DNA from: Lutimaribacter pacificus
GTDB lineage: Bacteria > Pseudomonadota > Alphaproteobacteria > Rhodobacterales > Rhodobacteraceae
Reading direction: 5' to 3'
DNA length: 64,000 bases
NCBI RefSeq assembly: GCF_900142185.1
Contig: NZ_FQZZ01000001.1
Location: forward strand, 682,001-746,000
Below the pieces are notes generated by a model. It was not told where the DNA came from. It made no database searches and saw only the letters and a list, made by a program, of their open reading frames with translations. Shown piece after piece: positions 53,432 through 64,000 of this stretch (positions are counted from its first letter, which is position 1; each line of letters starts with the position of its first letter). A program made the translations under genes and the position numbers.

Positions 53432-53692
53432 TCAATCCGGTTTCGTGCTGATGATCGTCAGATCCTTGTCCAGCTTCAGCTCGTATTCCCGGTTATCGGC
53501 CCCGCGCGCATCGTCGACTTCCCAGTAATTGTCGTCGTCCCACTCGATCTCGTCCCAGGCGGTATAGCCGGCGGCGCGCAGCACCTCTTCGATGGCGGCG
53601 CGTTCCTGCGCGTTGGCGGGGCGATCGTCGGCCCAGGCGGCAACGGGCGCGGCCATCATGGCCCCGGTCAGGGCAACAACCAAAAGCTTCAT
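53432..53692 (-). CDS. Exported PepSY-domain protein
   Basis: An 86-residue periplasmic protein with a signal peptide (MKLLVVALTGAMMAAPVAAWA) and a small PepSY-like domain (AIEEVLRAAGYTAWDEIEWDDDNYWEVDDA, then YELKLDKDLTIIS). Such domains bind or inhibit peptidases or metals; the role here is unknown. I set the start two codons inside the longest frame because AAGGAG is then correctly spaced. Confidence 0.8.
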   Translation of the reverse strand: MKLLVVALTGAMMAAPVAAWADDRPANAQERAAIEEVLRAAGYTAWDEIEWDDDNYWEVDDARGADNREYELKLDKDLTIISTKPD

Positions 53693-53840
53693 ACTCATCT
53701 CCTTTTCCTTGCGACACGTCCGTTATCTAATCGCGCCGGGCGGGTTTTCAACGAAACCGGCCCGGTCCGGCCACAGAGCCGCCATATTCCTTTCAGAATC
53801 AACCGCTAAGCATTCCCCTGTTGTGGTGCGAGGTGTGTGA

Positions 53841-54440
53841 ATGAGTATTCTCGTTATGACGATCACCGGCGGCGACGGCCTGTCATGGCTGTGCGCCCGG
53901 GCCGGGATCGGCTGTCCCCCGCTGCGGGATGCGATGCTGCCGCTTCTCGGATCGGTCCTGTTGCTGCTGCTTGTCGCGGCGGCTATCCGCGCCTGGTGCC
54001 GGTCGCACGCGCGGCATGGCGCGTCGGGGCTGTGGTTGCGCATTCATCGCGCCGCCGAACGCAGGGGCACGGCCGACCCCGCCTGTCGCCGCAGCCACGT
54101 GGAACAGGTCGCGCAGGGCGTCGCCGCGTGCCATACGGTCTTTGGCGAAACCGGCCTGCCGCGCGTGGTCGAGGCCGGGGACACCGCGCCGCTGATGCAG
54201 ATCGCGGCGGTCGCCTCGGTCATCGGGCTGCCGATGGTGGCGGACCTGGCGAACCGCGCGCTCGGCCTGATCGAACGGCGGCAGGCGGGCCGGCCGGTCA
54301 CGCCCGCGGTCAGGCTGCTCGAGGCCGAGTTCGCACAGATGGGCGGGCTGGCCTGTTTCGCCGATGCCGCGAACGCCCATATCCGGGCCGAGCTTGCCCG
54401 CGGCGCCGGGCGGCAGGGTGACGCGCTCACCCAAACGTGA
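53841..54440 (+). CDS. Hypothetical single-pass membrane protein
   Basis: A 199-residue protein with a central transmembrane segment (LPLLGSVLLLLLVAAAIRAW) near the N-terminus and a helical C-terminal domain with several Cys and His (CRRSHVEQVAQGVAACH). I recognise no family. GAGGTG lies upstream of the ATG. It is divergent from the PepSY gene and 52 bp upstream of a small secreted protein gene. Confidence 0.65.
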   Translation: MSILVMTITGGDGLSWLCARAGIGCPPLRDAMLPLLGSVLLLLLVAAAIRAWCRSHARHGASGLWLRIHRAAERRGTADPACRRSHVEQVAQGVAACHTVFGETGLPRVVEAGDTAPLMQIAAVASVIGLPMVADLANRALGLIERRQAGRPVTPAVRLLEAEFAQMGGLACFADAANAHIRAELARGAGRQGDALTQT

Positions 54441-54492
54441 GGCGCGGGCCACCGTCCCGCGTTATAGTCTGGGCGGAAAGGAGATCCCCCTG

Positions 54493-54906
54493 ATGCGCCA
54501 CGTCGTTCTTGCCCTTGCCCTAGCGGCCGCCACCCCGGCGGCCTCCGCGGATTTCGTCGCCCTGAACGGCCATCGCGTGAACGCGCTGCAGGGCGCCGCC
54601 ACGTTCGAGGTGATCGGCCGCCCCGGGTCGGGCCCGCAGCAATATTTCTGCGCCGCCGCCGATTACGCCCGCCAGGTGCTGAACGCCCCGGCCAACAAGC
54701 GGCTGTCGATCCTGCGCGGCCGTGGCCCCAGCCAGACGCAGCCGGGCCGCCGGGCCGTGGCCTTCATTCTCGACGACGGCGCGGGCCGCCGCCCGGGGCA
54801 GGGGATGAATTTCGGCCTGTCGGTGACCGAGCCGGGTTTCAACGTGTCCGTCGGCATGGCGCGCAACAGCTTTTGCTACGACGACGATCCGCTCTGGCTG
54901 TACTGA
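54493..54906 (+). CDS. Small secreted protein of unknown function
   Basis: A 137-residue protein with a signal peptide (MRHVVLALALAAATPAASA) and a mature domain with conserved-looking FVALNGHRVNALQGAATFEVIGRPGSG and a Cys pair that may form a disulfide. No family recognised. A good AAAGGAG site precedes the start. Confidence 0.75.
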   Translation: MRHVVLALALAAATPAASADFVALNGHRVNALQGAATFEVIGRPGSGPQQYFCAAADYARQVLNAPANKRLSILRGRGPSQTQPGRRAVAFILDDGAGRRPGQGMNFGLSVTEPGFNVSVGMARNSFCYDDDPLWLY

Positions 54907-54933
54907 CGCGCGGACGGGGGCGACAAGGGGGCG

Positions 54934-55338
54934 ATGCAGACCAGTTTCGAAATCACCACCGATGGCCCCGGCCTTTACGAATTCACCCGCGACGTGGCGG
55001 GTTGGGTGCGGGGCGAGGGGCTGCTGACGCTGATGATCCGGCACACGTCGGCCAGCCTGCTGATCCAGGAAAACGCCGATCCCGGGGTGCGCACCGACCT
55101 GCGCCATTTCTTCGACCGGCTGGTGCCCCCCGCGACCGACCCGTCGATGGCCTACCTGACCCATACATACGAGGGCCCCGACGACATGCCCGCCCATATC
55201 AAGGCGGCGCTGCTGCCGGTCAGCCTGCAGATCCCGGTGCGGGACGGGCGGATGCGGCTGGGCACCTGGCAGGGGATCTACCTGTTCGAACACCGCACCG
55301 CCCCGCATCGCCGGCAGGTGGCCGCGCATCTGGGCTAA
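54934..55338 (+). CDS. YjbQ/UPF0047 family protein
   Basis: A 134-residue member of the YjbQ family, with the conserved LLTLMIRHTSASLLIQENADPGV segment, HTYEGPDDMPAHIKAAL and GTWQGIYLFEHR. The conserved His and Glu residues are in place. Members show thiamine-phosphate-synthase-like activity in vitro; the physiological role is uncertain. It lies alone ahead of nrdR. Confidence 0.92.
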   Translation: MQTSFEITTDGPGLYEFTRDVAGWVRGEGLLTLMIRHTSASLLIQENADPGVRTDLRHFFDRLVPPATDPSMAYLTHTYEGPDDMPAHIKAALLPVSLQIPVRDGRMRLGTWQGIYLFEHRTAPHRRQVAAHLG

Positions 55339-55373
55339 GCGGGCGGTTTTGCTCTATGTTGCGGTCTCAATTC

Positions 55374-55419
55374 CCCTCTACCCAAACCCTAGAGGGTGGC
55401 CTATAGTACCTGTGGATAA
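55374..55419. promoter_or_regulatory. Hairpin and DnaA-box-like site upstream of nrdR
   Basis: CCCTCTA (55374-55380) and TAGAGGG (55390-55396) form a 7-bp palindrome with a 9-bp spacer. At 55411-55419 TGTGGATAA is the exact complement of the DnaA box TTATCCACA. Both lie in the 135-bp region before nrdR, and no other feature is seen there. Confidence 0.35.
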
Positions 55420-55473
55420 GTGGGGGCACACCCACGATCCCGAGGCTGAGACAGAGAAATAAGGGGGACGGCG

Positions 55474-55941
55474 ATGCGCTGCCCGTTTTGCGGAAATATC
55501 GACACGCAGGTCAAGGATTCACGGCCCGCGGAGGATCACGTTTCGATCCGGCGGCGGCGGTTCTGCCCGGCCTGCGGCGGGCGGTTCACCACCTATGAAC
55601 GGGTGCAGCTGCGCGACCTTGTGGTCATCAAGTCGAACGGCCGGCGCGAGGATTTCGACCGTGACAAGCTGGAACGCTCGATCCGCATCGCCCTGCAGAA
55701 ACGCCCGGTCGAGCCCGAGCGCATCGACCAGATGATCTCGGGCATCGTGCGGCGGCTGGAAAGCCTGGGCGAAACCGACATCCCGTCCAAGACCATCGGT
55801 GAAATCGTGATGGAGACGCTGGCCCGGATCGACACCGTCGCCTATGTGCGTTTCGCCAGCGTTTACAAGAACTTCCAGGCCGCGGACGATTTCGACAAAT
55901 TCGTATCGGAACTCCGCCCGGACGTGGCCCCGGAAGAGTGA
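55474..55941 (+). CDS. nrdR: Transcriptional repressor NrdR
   Basis: ATP/dATP-sensing repressor of ribonucleotide reductase genes, 155 residues. The zinc ribbon is [17 protein letters not shown] with [13 protein letters not shown], followed by an ATP-cone domain ([21 protein letters not shown]). Full family length. It overlaps ribD by 4 bp (GTGA). Confidence 0.97.
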   Translation: MRCPFCGNIDTQVKDSRPAEDHVSIRRRRFCPACGGRFTTYERVQLRDLVVIKSNGRREDFDRDKLERSIRIALQKRPVEPERIDQMISGIVRRLESLGETDIPSKTIGEIVMETLARIDTVAYVRFASVYKNFQAADDFDKFVSELRPDVAPEE

Positions 55942-57044
55942 CCGAAGCCCTCGACGCCCGGTACATGGCGCTGGCGCTGGCGCTGGGGCGGCGCGGGCAG
56001 GGCAATGCCTGGCCGAACCCGGCGGTGGGCTGTGTCATCGTGCAGGGGAACCGGATCGTCGGGCGCGGCTGGACCGCGCCGGGCGGGCGCCCCCATGCCG
56101 AGCCGCAGGCGCTGGCGCAGGCGGGCGCACTGGCGCGTGGCGCCACGGCCTATGTCACGCTGGAACCCTGTTCCCATCACGGGCAGACCCCGCCCTGCGC
56201 CGAAACGCTGATCGCGGCGGGCGTGGCGCGTGTCGTGGTGGCGGTCGAGGATAACGACCCCCGCGTCGCGGGGCGCGGGCTGCGGATGCTGCGCGATGCC
56301 GGCATCGCGGTCGATACCGGCGTTCTGGCCGATCGGGCGGCGCAGGATCTGGGCGGCTTCCGCCTGACCCGCGCCGAGGGACGGCCATGGGTGACGCTGA
56401 AACTCGCCAGCAGCTTCGACGGGCGGATCGCCACGGCCACCGGCGAAAGCCAGTGGATCACCGGGCCGGGCGCGCGCCGTGTCGTCCACGCGATGCGGCT
56501 GGGCCATGACGCGGTGATGGTGGGGGCGGGCACGGCGCGCGCCGACGATCCGTCGCTGACCGTGCGCGACATGGGCGCCGCGCGCCAGCCGGTGCGCGTG
56601 GTGGTGTCGCGCAGGCTGGATTTGCCGCTGGGCTCGACGCTGGCACGTACGGCGGGCGAGGTGCCGCTGTGGCTGTGCCACGGCCCCGACGCCGATGCAC
56701 CGCTGGCCGAGGCGTGGGACGGCATCGGCGCGAAACGGCTGGAATGCGCGCTGGCGGGCGGGCAGCTCGATCCCGCCTCGGTGCTGCGGGCATTGGCCGA
56801 TGCCGGGCTGACGCGGGTGTTCTGCGAAGGTGGCGGCGCACTGGCGGCTTCGCTCTTGTCCGCCGGGCTGGTGGACGAGCTGGTGGGCTTTACCGCAGGC
56901 GCGGTGATCGGGGCCGAGGGCCGCCCCGCCGTTGGCGTCATGGGGCTGGAGCGGCTGGCCGGCGCGCCGCGCTTTGCGCTGGTCGAAACGCGCGCGGTGG
57001 AGGGCGACGTGCTGCACCGCTGGCAGCGGGTTGCGGCGGGGTAG
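55938..57044 (+). CDS. ribD: Riboflavin biosynthesis deaminase/reductase RibD
   Basis: Bifunctional enzyme of riboflavin synthesis, 368 residues. The N-terminal deaminase has HAEPQAL (His-Ala-Glu) and the [11 protein letters not shown] zinc site; the C-terminal NADPH-dependent reductase has [25 protein letters not shown] and [13 protein letters not shown]. The start is GTG inside the nrdR stop. ribE, usually close by, is 5.7 kb away beyond the kps genes. Confidence 0.96.
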   Translation: MTEALDARYMALALALGRRGQGNAWPNPAVGCVIVQGNRIVGRGWTAPGGRPHAEPQALAQAGALARGATAYVTLEPCSHHGQTPPCAETLIAAGVARVVVAVEDNDPRVAGRGLRMLRDAGIAVDTGVLADRAAQDLGGFRLTRAEGRPWVTLKLASSFDGRIATATGESQWITGPGARRVVHAMRLGHDAVMVGAGTARADDPSLTVRDMGAARQPVRVVVSRRLDLPLGSTLARTAGEVPLWLCHGPDADAPLAEAWDGIGAKRLECALAGGQLDPASVLRALADAGLTRVFCEGGGALAASLLSAGLVDELVGFTAGAVIGAEGRPAVGVMGLERLAGAPRFALVETRAVEGDVLHRWQRVAAG

Positions 57045-57050
57045 GTCCGC

Positions 57051-57602
57051 TCAGATCGCCGATTTCAGCTTTCTCAGGCGGAGCGCCAGAACGATCATCA
57101 CCACGCCGATCAGCAGGGCGAAGACCCCGATCAGCCAGGCGATGCTCAGCAGCCCCGCCGCCGGAACCAGCGCCAGCAGGACGCCCCAGATCACCAGCAG
57201 GACGCCGCTCAGGGCCAAGGCCCATTCGCCCTCGATCTCGTGCCTCAGCCGGATCGCGGCGACGATGCGGAAGATGCCCGCGAGCACGCCCCAGATCGCC
57301 ATCCAGATCACGAAGGCCACGGCCATCGCCTCGGGCCAGAACAGGGCCATCAGGCCGATCAGGATCGAGAGCAGCCCGTCGAGCGCCCAGGCCCACCAGC
57401 GGTCGTCCGAGGATTTGCGCTGAAACGCGACGATGGTGGCCATCACCCCGTCAAAAAGTGCATAGGCGCCGAAGATCAGCAGCAATGCGTAAACCGTCAG
57501 GCCGGGCCAGATCAGCGCCATCAGCCCGAAAAGGATCGCGGCGATCCCGCGCAGAAGCGGCACCCACCAGTTGTCGGTCATGACGCGCAGTAGATTTTCC
57601 AT
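57051..57602 (-). CDS. HdeD-family membrane protein
   Basis: A 183-residue inner-membrane protein with about six hydrophobic helices in pairs (ILFGLMALIWPGLTVYALL and ILIGLMALFWPEAMAVAFVI), the repeated Leu/Met-rich HdeD pattern linked to acid or envelope stress in enterics. Role here unknown. Convergent with ribD by 6 bp. The 363 bp upstream to kpsC hold repeat copy C and about 155 bp of featureless leader. Confidence 0.85.
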   Translation of the reverse strand: MENLLRVMTDNWWVPLLRGIAAILFGLMALIWPGLTVYALLLIFGAYALFDGVMATIVAFQRKSSDDRWWAWALDGLLSILIGLMALFWPEAMAVAFVIWMAIWGVLAGIFRIVAAIRLRHEIEGEWALALSGVLLVIWGVLLALVPAAGLLSIAWLIGVFALLIGVVMIVLALRLRKLKSAI

Positions 57603-57758
57603 TGCTCTCTCCGGTTTTCAGGGAACATGCCAGTGCGGGTATGGTAGCGAAAGAATATCTCTGTCCGGTGGGTGCCGGGCCGGGGGGCCGCGCGATCGCT
57701 GGCCGCTCGTGACATTTTTGCCGCATCGGGCGGGGGCGCCGGTTGAACGCTGCGTCCC

Positions 57759-57948
57759 GCCCGGAACAGCCGCGAAGCGGCCCGGGCATCGCACGGCCGC
57801 CCCCCGGCCGGGCGATTGGCTGCCGTCTGCACTCCGTTTCGAGGGAGGAAGTGGCTGCGCGATAAATTGCCATCCACAAGCGTCGGATCGCCCGACCGCG
57901 GCCGTGCGCTGCCCTTCTGTTGCGAGCTGCCCGAACGGCAGAAAGTCC
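57759..57948 (+). repeat. Long-armed inverted repeat element, copy C
   Basis: Left end GCCCGGAACAGCC with hairpin GCCGC-GAA-GCGGC, left arm 57784-57816, core 57817-57886 (70 bp), right arm 57887-57914. The left arm is identical to copies A and B; the right arm differs at two positions from perfect complementarity. The right end lies 18 bp from the stop codon of the minus-strand kpsC gene. Confidence 0.85.
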
Positions 57949-57965
57949 ACGCGCCCGGCGCAACA

Positions 57966-60002
<2,037 letters not shown>

Positions 60003-60009
60003 GGTCCGG

Positions 60010-61149
60010 TCAGCCGCCGCTGCCGAGGTCACCCAGCGCATTGGCCGATGTGAGCGAGCCGGTCAGCGCCGAAATGGCCTTGTTCCACTGGTTGAACGGC
60101 GCCTCGGTGACGTAAAGCGTATCGTCGTCGCGGATCACGAAATCGCGCGCCATGAACATGCCGTTGGGCTGGGTCAGGTCCAGCACGTAGACCAGCCGCT
60201 GCGCGCCCTGCAGGTCGTTGCGGCCCAGCACGCGGTTGGCGATTTCGGCGGGTTCGTTGCGCATCACGAAAACCCCGGTGGGATCGGCGGCGGTGGCCCG
60301 CAGGCCGCCGACCTGCGCGATCGCCTCGATCGCGCTCAGCGTCTGGGTTTCGAAGGGCACGCGCGATTGGGTGCCGGTGGCGCCGAGCGCGGTGAAGGCG
60401 CGGGTATCCTCCTCGACCAGGATACGGTCGTCGGCGCGCAGGGCGATGTCGAAATCGGGGTATTTGTACAGATCCTGCAACCACACCTTCGAGCGCGTTC
60501 CGTTGCGGATCACGGTGATCTGGGCGATCTCGGGCTCGATGGTCACGCCGCCGGCGCGCGCCAGCATGGCCGACAGCGTGCGGGTGGGACGCTCGATGGC
60601 GTAAACGCCCTGTCCGCCCACTGCGCCCACGATGCTGACGGTCGAGCCGTCGCCGGCCAGGCGGCGCACCTCGACCTGCGGCTCGGGTGTCTGTTCCTCA
60701 AGCCGGGCGGTGATGACGCGGCGCAGCGCCTCGGGTGTGTTGCCCGCGGCGCGGATGCGGCCCGCATAGGGCACGAAGATGAAACCGGAGCCGTCGACCT
60801 GCACCTCTTCCAGCGCGGTGGCGTTGACGCCCTCGCCGGCCAGCAGCCCGTCATCGACGTTTTCCCAGATCGTCAGGCCCAGCGTGTCGCCGGGGCGGAT
60901 CGTGTCGGACCCCAGCACGCCGGCATTCCTGAAATCGTCGGTAAAGCCCAGGGCGGGCACCACGGCGGTGGCGCGGGTGACACGGTCGTTCACCGACACC
61001 ACGAAGGCGTCGCCTTCGCGCAGGACCGAGCCCGCGAATATCTCGCGCTTGTTCGGCCCGACCCGGGGCAACAATCCGCAGGACGACACAACAGATGCCA
61101 CGACAACAAGGGCGACAAACCTCGCCCGGCGGGATGTTTGGGGTTTCAC
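60010..61149 (-). CDS. Polysaccharide export outer-membrane lipoprotein (Wza/KpsD-like)
   Basis: A 379-residue outer-membrane polysaccharide export protein. The lipoprotein signal ends VVASVVSSC (lipobox Cys), the poly_export domain begins IRPGDTLGLTIWENVDDG, and SLBB domains follow (VSIVGAVGGQGVYAI and later repeats). The start is GTG with GAGGAG upstream. It probably forms the outer-membrane channel for the product of KpsS and KpsC. Confidence 0.9.
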   Translation of the reverse strand: MKPQTSRRARFVALVVVASVVSSCGLLPRVGPNKREIFAGSVLREGDAFVVSVNDRVTRATAVVPALGFTDDFRNAGVLGSDTIRPGDTLGLTIWENVDDGLLAGEGVNATALEEVQVDGSGFIFVPYAGRIRAAGNTPEALRRVITARLEEQTPEPQVEVRRLAGDGSTVSIVGAVGGQGVYAIERPTRTLSAMLARAGGVTIEPEIAQITVIRNGTRSKVWLQDLYKYPDFDIALRADDRILVEEDTRAFTALGATGTQSRVPFETQTLSAIEAIAQVGGLRATAADPTGVFVMRNEPAEIANRVLGRNDLQGAQRLVYVLDLTQPNGMFMARDFVIRDDDTLYVTEAPFNQWNKAISALTGSLTSANALGDLGSGG

Positions 61150-61318
61150 TGCTCGGTCTCCTCGACCCGTTATTTTTGTCTGCCTCGGTATTTTTCGGCA
61201 AGCCTATCCCATGCCTTGCAAAAAATCCAGCGCCGCGCATGTCGTGAGGCGCGGGGTGCGCGGTGTGTTGCAAGGCGGTCGCGCCGCGCCAATCGCACGT
61301 CATGCGTGTATTCGGCGG

Positions 61319-62611
61319 TCAGGTCACCACGCGAAGCTGCTGGCGCGGTGCGGCCGTGCCGGATTTCAGCGCGTCATACGGGTCTTCGGCGGCCAGCATC
61401 ATGTCGACCACATGGCGCAAAAGCTGCCGCCGCCCGCGCGCCGAGTAGAACCCGCCGGGCACCTGGCTGGTTTCCAGAAGGTAGCGCCGGTAATCGCCAT
61501 AGGCCTTGCGATCCGGGCGTTTCGGCTGGGCGAAGAACCGGTCCAGCGGTTGCGTGCAGACGAATTCCGGCTTGGCATAGACCGCCTTGCCAAAGACCTT
61601 GAGCGGGATGCCGCGCCACAGCACCTGCTGGGCGGCGGTAGAGTTCACCGTCACCGCCGAACGCGCCTCGTTCAGAAGCTCGGCCAGCTTGCCGCCGCGC
61701 ACGTAATGCACGCGGCCGGCGACACCGGCCCCTGCCGCCAGCCGACGGATTTCGGCGCGCAGCGGCACCCGCCCGTCTTCGAGCGGGTGGGCCTTGATGA
61801 CAAGGTGATGGTGGCCGGGCGCGCCCTCGGCGAAACCGCGGATCACAGGGTCGAGAAACTCGGTCATCGTGGAAAACGGCGAATGCATACGGAACGAGCT
61901 GTCATGTTCCAGTTGCAACAGCGCCAGGTGATAGGGAAAGCCGCCGTTGCGGATGCGCCGCGTGGCGATGCGCCGTTCCAGGCTGTGGGCGGGCATCAGC
62001 AGCAACCGGCGCAGGTAAAGCTGGAATTCCTTGGTCACCGGCAGCGCGCGATGGGGGCGGAAATTGCGATAGCCGCCGTTCCGAAACATCACGAACCAGT
62101 GGTAGAGCGCGCCGTAAAGGATGTGGTGGCGCATGTCGCCCCAATGGGCGGGGGGCACCGGCGTGTCCATGTCGGATTGCGCCAGCGCCTGGCGCATTGC
62201 CGCGACGCTCATCCCCATCAGCCGCGAATGCCCGTTCGATCCGTTGCGTTCGTAGGTGACCCAAAAGGGCCGCAGGTACCCTTCCTCGAAGACATGGACG
62301 GTCAGGCCGGATGCGCGGGCGCGGGCGATCGCCTCGGCATGGATAAAGCGGGTGTCGCCGTAGAGCACGATATCCGTCACCCGCTTTTCCGCCACCAGCG
62401 CGTCGAAGCGTGCGGGCCAGTCGGCGGCGTCGCCGCGATAGGGGATGTAGCTGCCGGCATCGAACCAGAACGCCCGGTCGCCCGCGTTGAAGCCCACGCG
62501 CCAGACCTCGGCCCCGGTCAGGCGCAGCATCTTGCCAAGGCGATGGAAAAACGGGCCGTGCGGCCCCTGCAGGAACAGGAACACCCGGCTGTCCGGCGCT
62601 GTTGCGGTCAT
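61319..62611 (-). CDS. kpsS: Capsular polysaccharide transferase KpsS (beta-Kdo)
   Basis: A 430-residue glycosyltransferase of the KpsS family, which adds the first beta-Kdo to phosphatidylglycerol. It opens with RVFLFLQGPHGPFFHRLGKML and has EEGYLRPFWVTYE, KAHPLEDGR and TVNSTAAQQVLWRGIPLKVFG, all typical of KpsS. It heads the operon kpsS-wza-kpsC and is divergent from ribE with 139 bp between starts. Other capsule genes (kpsMTE, kpsFU) are not in this window. Confidence 0.92.
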   Translation of the reverse strand: MTATAPDSRVFLFLQGPHGPFFHRLGKMLRLTGAEVWRVGFNAGDRAFWFDAGSYIPYRGDAADWPARFDALVAEKRVTDIVLYGDTRFIHAEAIARARASGLTVHVFEEGYLRPFWVTYERNGSNGHSRLMGMSVAAMRQALAQSDMDTPVPPAHWGDMRHHILYGALYHWFVMFRNGGYRNFRPHRALPVTKEFQLYLRRLLLMPAHSLERRIATRRIRNGGFPYHLALLQLEHDSSFRMHSPFSTMTEFLDPVIRGFAEGAPGHHHLVIKAHPLEDGRVPLRAEIRRLAAGAGVAGRVHYVRGGKLAELLNEARSAVTVNSTAAQQVLWRGIPLKVFGKAVYAKPEFVCTQPLDRFFAQPKRPDRKAYGDYRRYLLETSQVPGGFYSARGRRQLLRHVVDMMLAAEDPYDALKSGTAAPRQQLRVVT

Positions 62612-62750
62612 TGTCGTTACCCGTACTCTTACACTCTCACACCTGCTGTCATAGCGCGGAGTTCCGGCAATAATAAGGCGAAATCGACAGCCGCTTGCCT
62701 TGGCCGCCGCGCGCGGCTAGGTCAGGGGCATCACCTTTGGGAGGCTGACC

Positions 62751-63338
62751 ATGTTCACGGGCATCATCACCGATATCGGACGCATCGCAAGGCTGGAGCG
62801 GCGCGGCGACCTGCGGGCGCGGATCGAAACGCGCTATGACATGGCCCGTACCGACCTGGGCGCCTCGATCGCCTGCGACGGGGTGTGCCTGACGGTGGTC
62901 GAAAAGGGACCGGGCTGGTTCGACGTGGATATCAGCGCCGAAAGCGTGTCGAAAACCGCCATCGGCGACTGGGCCGAGGGGCGGCGGGTGAACCTGGAGC
63001 GCGCGCTCAAGGTGGGTGACGAACTGGGCGGGCATATCGTGTCGGGCCATGTGGACGGCGTGGCCGAACTGGTGGATATCCGCGACGAGGGCGACAGCAC
63101 GCGCCTGACCTTCCGCGCGCCCGGGGCGCTGGCGCGGTTCATCGCGCCGAAAGGGTCGGTGGCGCTGAACGGCACCTCGCTGACGGTGAACGAGGTCGAT
63201 GGCTGCGATTTCGGGGTGAATATCATCCCCCACACCAAGGAGGTCACGACCTGGGGCGATGTGGCCGTGGGCGACCGGATCAACCTGGAGATCGACACGC
63301 TGGCGCGCTATGTCGCGCGGCTGGCCGAATTTTCCTGA
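62751..63338 (+). CDS. ribE: Riboflavin synthase alpha chain
   Basis: Dismutation of two 6,7-dimethyl-8-ribityllumazine molecules to riboflavin, 195 residues with two lumazine-binding repeats: the first starts MFTGIITDIGRIARLE and has CDGVCLTV, the second has GHIVSGHVDGVAELVD and LNGTSLTVNEVDG. It is monocistronic here. GGGAGG precedes the ATG. No FMN riboswitch is visible in the 139-bp leader. Confidence 0.97.
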   Translation: MFTGIITDIGRIARLERRGDLRARIETRYDMARTDLGASIACDGVCLTVVEKGPGWFDVDISAESVSKTAIGDWAEGRRVNLERALKVGDELGGHIVSGHVDGVAELVDIRDEGDSTRLTFRAPGALARFIAPKGSVALNGTSLTVNEVDGCDFGVNIIPHTKEVTTWGDVAVGDRINLEIDTLARYVARLAEFS

Positions 63339-63372
63339 CATCTGCCGACTATCGCCGCCGAGCGGCGGCGGG

Positions 63373-63412
63373 TTGAGGGGCGCTGCCCCTCAAACTCCCC
63401 GGAATATTTCCA
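63373..63412 (+). terminator. Palindrome with GGAATATTT tail after ribE
   Basis: TTGAGGGGC pairs with GCCCCTCAA (9 bp, GCT loop), followed by CTCCCCGGAATATTTCC. It lies between convergent ribE and the serine dehydratase gene. Same family as the element at 18.2 kb. Confidence 0.65.
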
Positions 63413-63433
63413 GAGAGAGGAAACAGCGGGCCA

Positions 63434-64000
63434 TCAGCAATTGGGGATGTTGACCGCCAGCCCGCCGAGCGAGGTTTCCTTGTATTTCTCGTGCATGTCG
63501 GCGCCGACCTGGCGCATGGTTTCGATGGCCGCGTCCAGCGGGACGAAATGCTGCCCGTCGCCGCGCAGCGCGAGCGAGGCGGCCGAGACCGCCTTGATCG
63601 CGCCCAGGCCGTTGCGTTCGATGCAGGGCACCTGCACCAGCCCTTTGACCGGGTCGCAGGTCATGCCGAGGTGGTGTTCCAGCGCGATTTCCGCCGCGTT
63701 TTCGATCTGTTCCGGTGTGCCGCCCAGCACGGCACAGAGCCCCGCCGCGGCCATCGCCGAGGCGCTGCCGACCTCGGCCTGGCACCCGGCCTCGGCGCCC
63801 GAGATCGAGGCGTTGTATTTCACCAAACCGCCGATGGCGGCGGCGGTCAGCAGGAATTCGTCCAGCCGCGCGGCGCTGGCGCCCGGCACGTGATCGAGCC
63901 AGTAGCGGATGACCGCGGGCACCACGCCCGCCGCGCCGTTGGTGGGGGCGGTGACGACCTGGCCGCCGGCGGCGTTTTCCTCGTTCACGGCCATGGCGTA
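63434..64000 (-). CDS. sdaA: L-serine ammonia-lyase (3' part)
   Basis: C-terminal 189 residues of an iron-sulfur L-serine dehydratase, which converts serine to pyruvate and ammonia. Cluster and catalytic cysteines are in [18 protein letters not shown] and [18 protein letters not shown]. The conserved [17 protein letters not shown] and the end [11 protein letters not shown] match the family. The frame runs beyond the window end, so the N-terminus is missing. Confidence 0.95.
   Translation of the reverse strand, partial: YAMAVNEENAAGGQVVTAPTNGAAGVVPAVIRYWLDHVPGASAARLDEFLLTAAAIGGLVKYNASISGAEAGCQAEVGSASAMAAAGLCAVLGGTPEQIENAAEIALEHHLGMTCDPVKGLVQVPCIERNGLGAIKAVSAASLALRGDGQHFVPLDAAIETMRQVGADMHEKYKETSLGGLAVNIPNC

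Noticed and set aside
62612-62750. FMN riboswitch ahead of ribE
   Set aside because: The 139-bp leader lacks the conserved RFN motifs and multi-stem arrangement, and the promoter is shared with divergent kpsS.

Overview
The window is 64 kb of GC-rich chromosome from an alphaproteobacterium, almost certainly a Rhodobacterales (roseobacter/Paracoccaceae) member. Supporting signs are gene strings I associate with that order (ftsY-DMT permease-ispZ, hom-glpX-recJ, dnaG-rpoD, nrdR-ribD), FolE2 in place of FolE, a SAM-II riboswitch before metZ, the direct-repeat LexA box GTTC-N7-GTTC, DUF1127 and DUF3572 genes, and short interspersed palindromes with GAGTATTT tails. I see no IS element, prophage, CRISPR array or plasmid gene. 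This looks like core chromosome with small accessory inserts.

Layout. 1-3.0 kb: ftsY (5' end outside the window), a small unknown gene, a DMT permease and ispZ. 3.1-6.8 kb: a LysR regulator divergent from an ArsP/YraQ-type permease, a GST and an alpha/beta hydrolase. 6.9-9.5 kb: riboswitch-controlled metZ, then folE2. 9.7-15 kb: an Ala/Lys/Pro-rich protein, a DUF1127 protein, TrkH, metG and an MFS carrier. 15.2-17.1 kb: an SOS-type imuA-like gene without partners and an aldo/keto reductase. 17.2-21 kb: a carnitine degradation module (BKACE, lipoprotein, carnitine dehydrogenase-thioesterase fusion) and an XRE regulator. 21-24.3 kb: DUF2061, a desaturase, a DMT permease, NUDIX and DUF983. 24.5-26.6 kb: EF-hand protein, ECF sigma factor, membrane protein, periplasmic metal-sensor-like protein. 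26.6-33 kb: PleD-like cyclase, DUF3572, MarR, a HAD phosphatase, an MttB-family methyltransferase and an H-NOX/diguanylate cyclase pair. 33-38.4 kb: tRNA-Glu, recJ, glpX, hom, a lipoprotein and a TetR regulator. 38.4-41.7 kb: a possible broken Fe-S ORF, a membrane protein and three Tad-type pilin-like genes. 42-48.7 kb: glutamate dehydrogenase and the sarcosine oxidase operon soxBDAG. 48.7-53.2 kb: a secreted protein, dnaG and rpoD. 53.4-57.6 kb: small exported proteins, YjbQ, nrdR, ribD and HdeD. 58-62.6 kb: kpsS, a Wza/KpsD-like lipoprotein and kpsC. The window ends with ribE and the 3' part of an L-serine dehydratase gene.

Functional threads. Carnitine to glycine betaine (17-20 kb), an MttB-family demethylase candidate (29.7 kb), sarcosine oxidase (43.6-48.7 kb), glutamate dehydrogenase and serine dehydratase together suggest an organism using methylated-amine osmolytes as carbon and nitrogen sources. 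The most unusual non-coding signal is a family of about 190-bp elements with long inverted arms. There are three full copies with identical 33-nt left arms and cores of exactly 70 bp, plus one solo end, and each copy is attached to the 3' end of a gene. Other points worth following are the orphan SOS gene with a perfect LexA box, an H-NOX protein without the expected haem ligand, and a SAM-II riboswitch followed by an intrinsic terminator.
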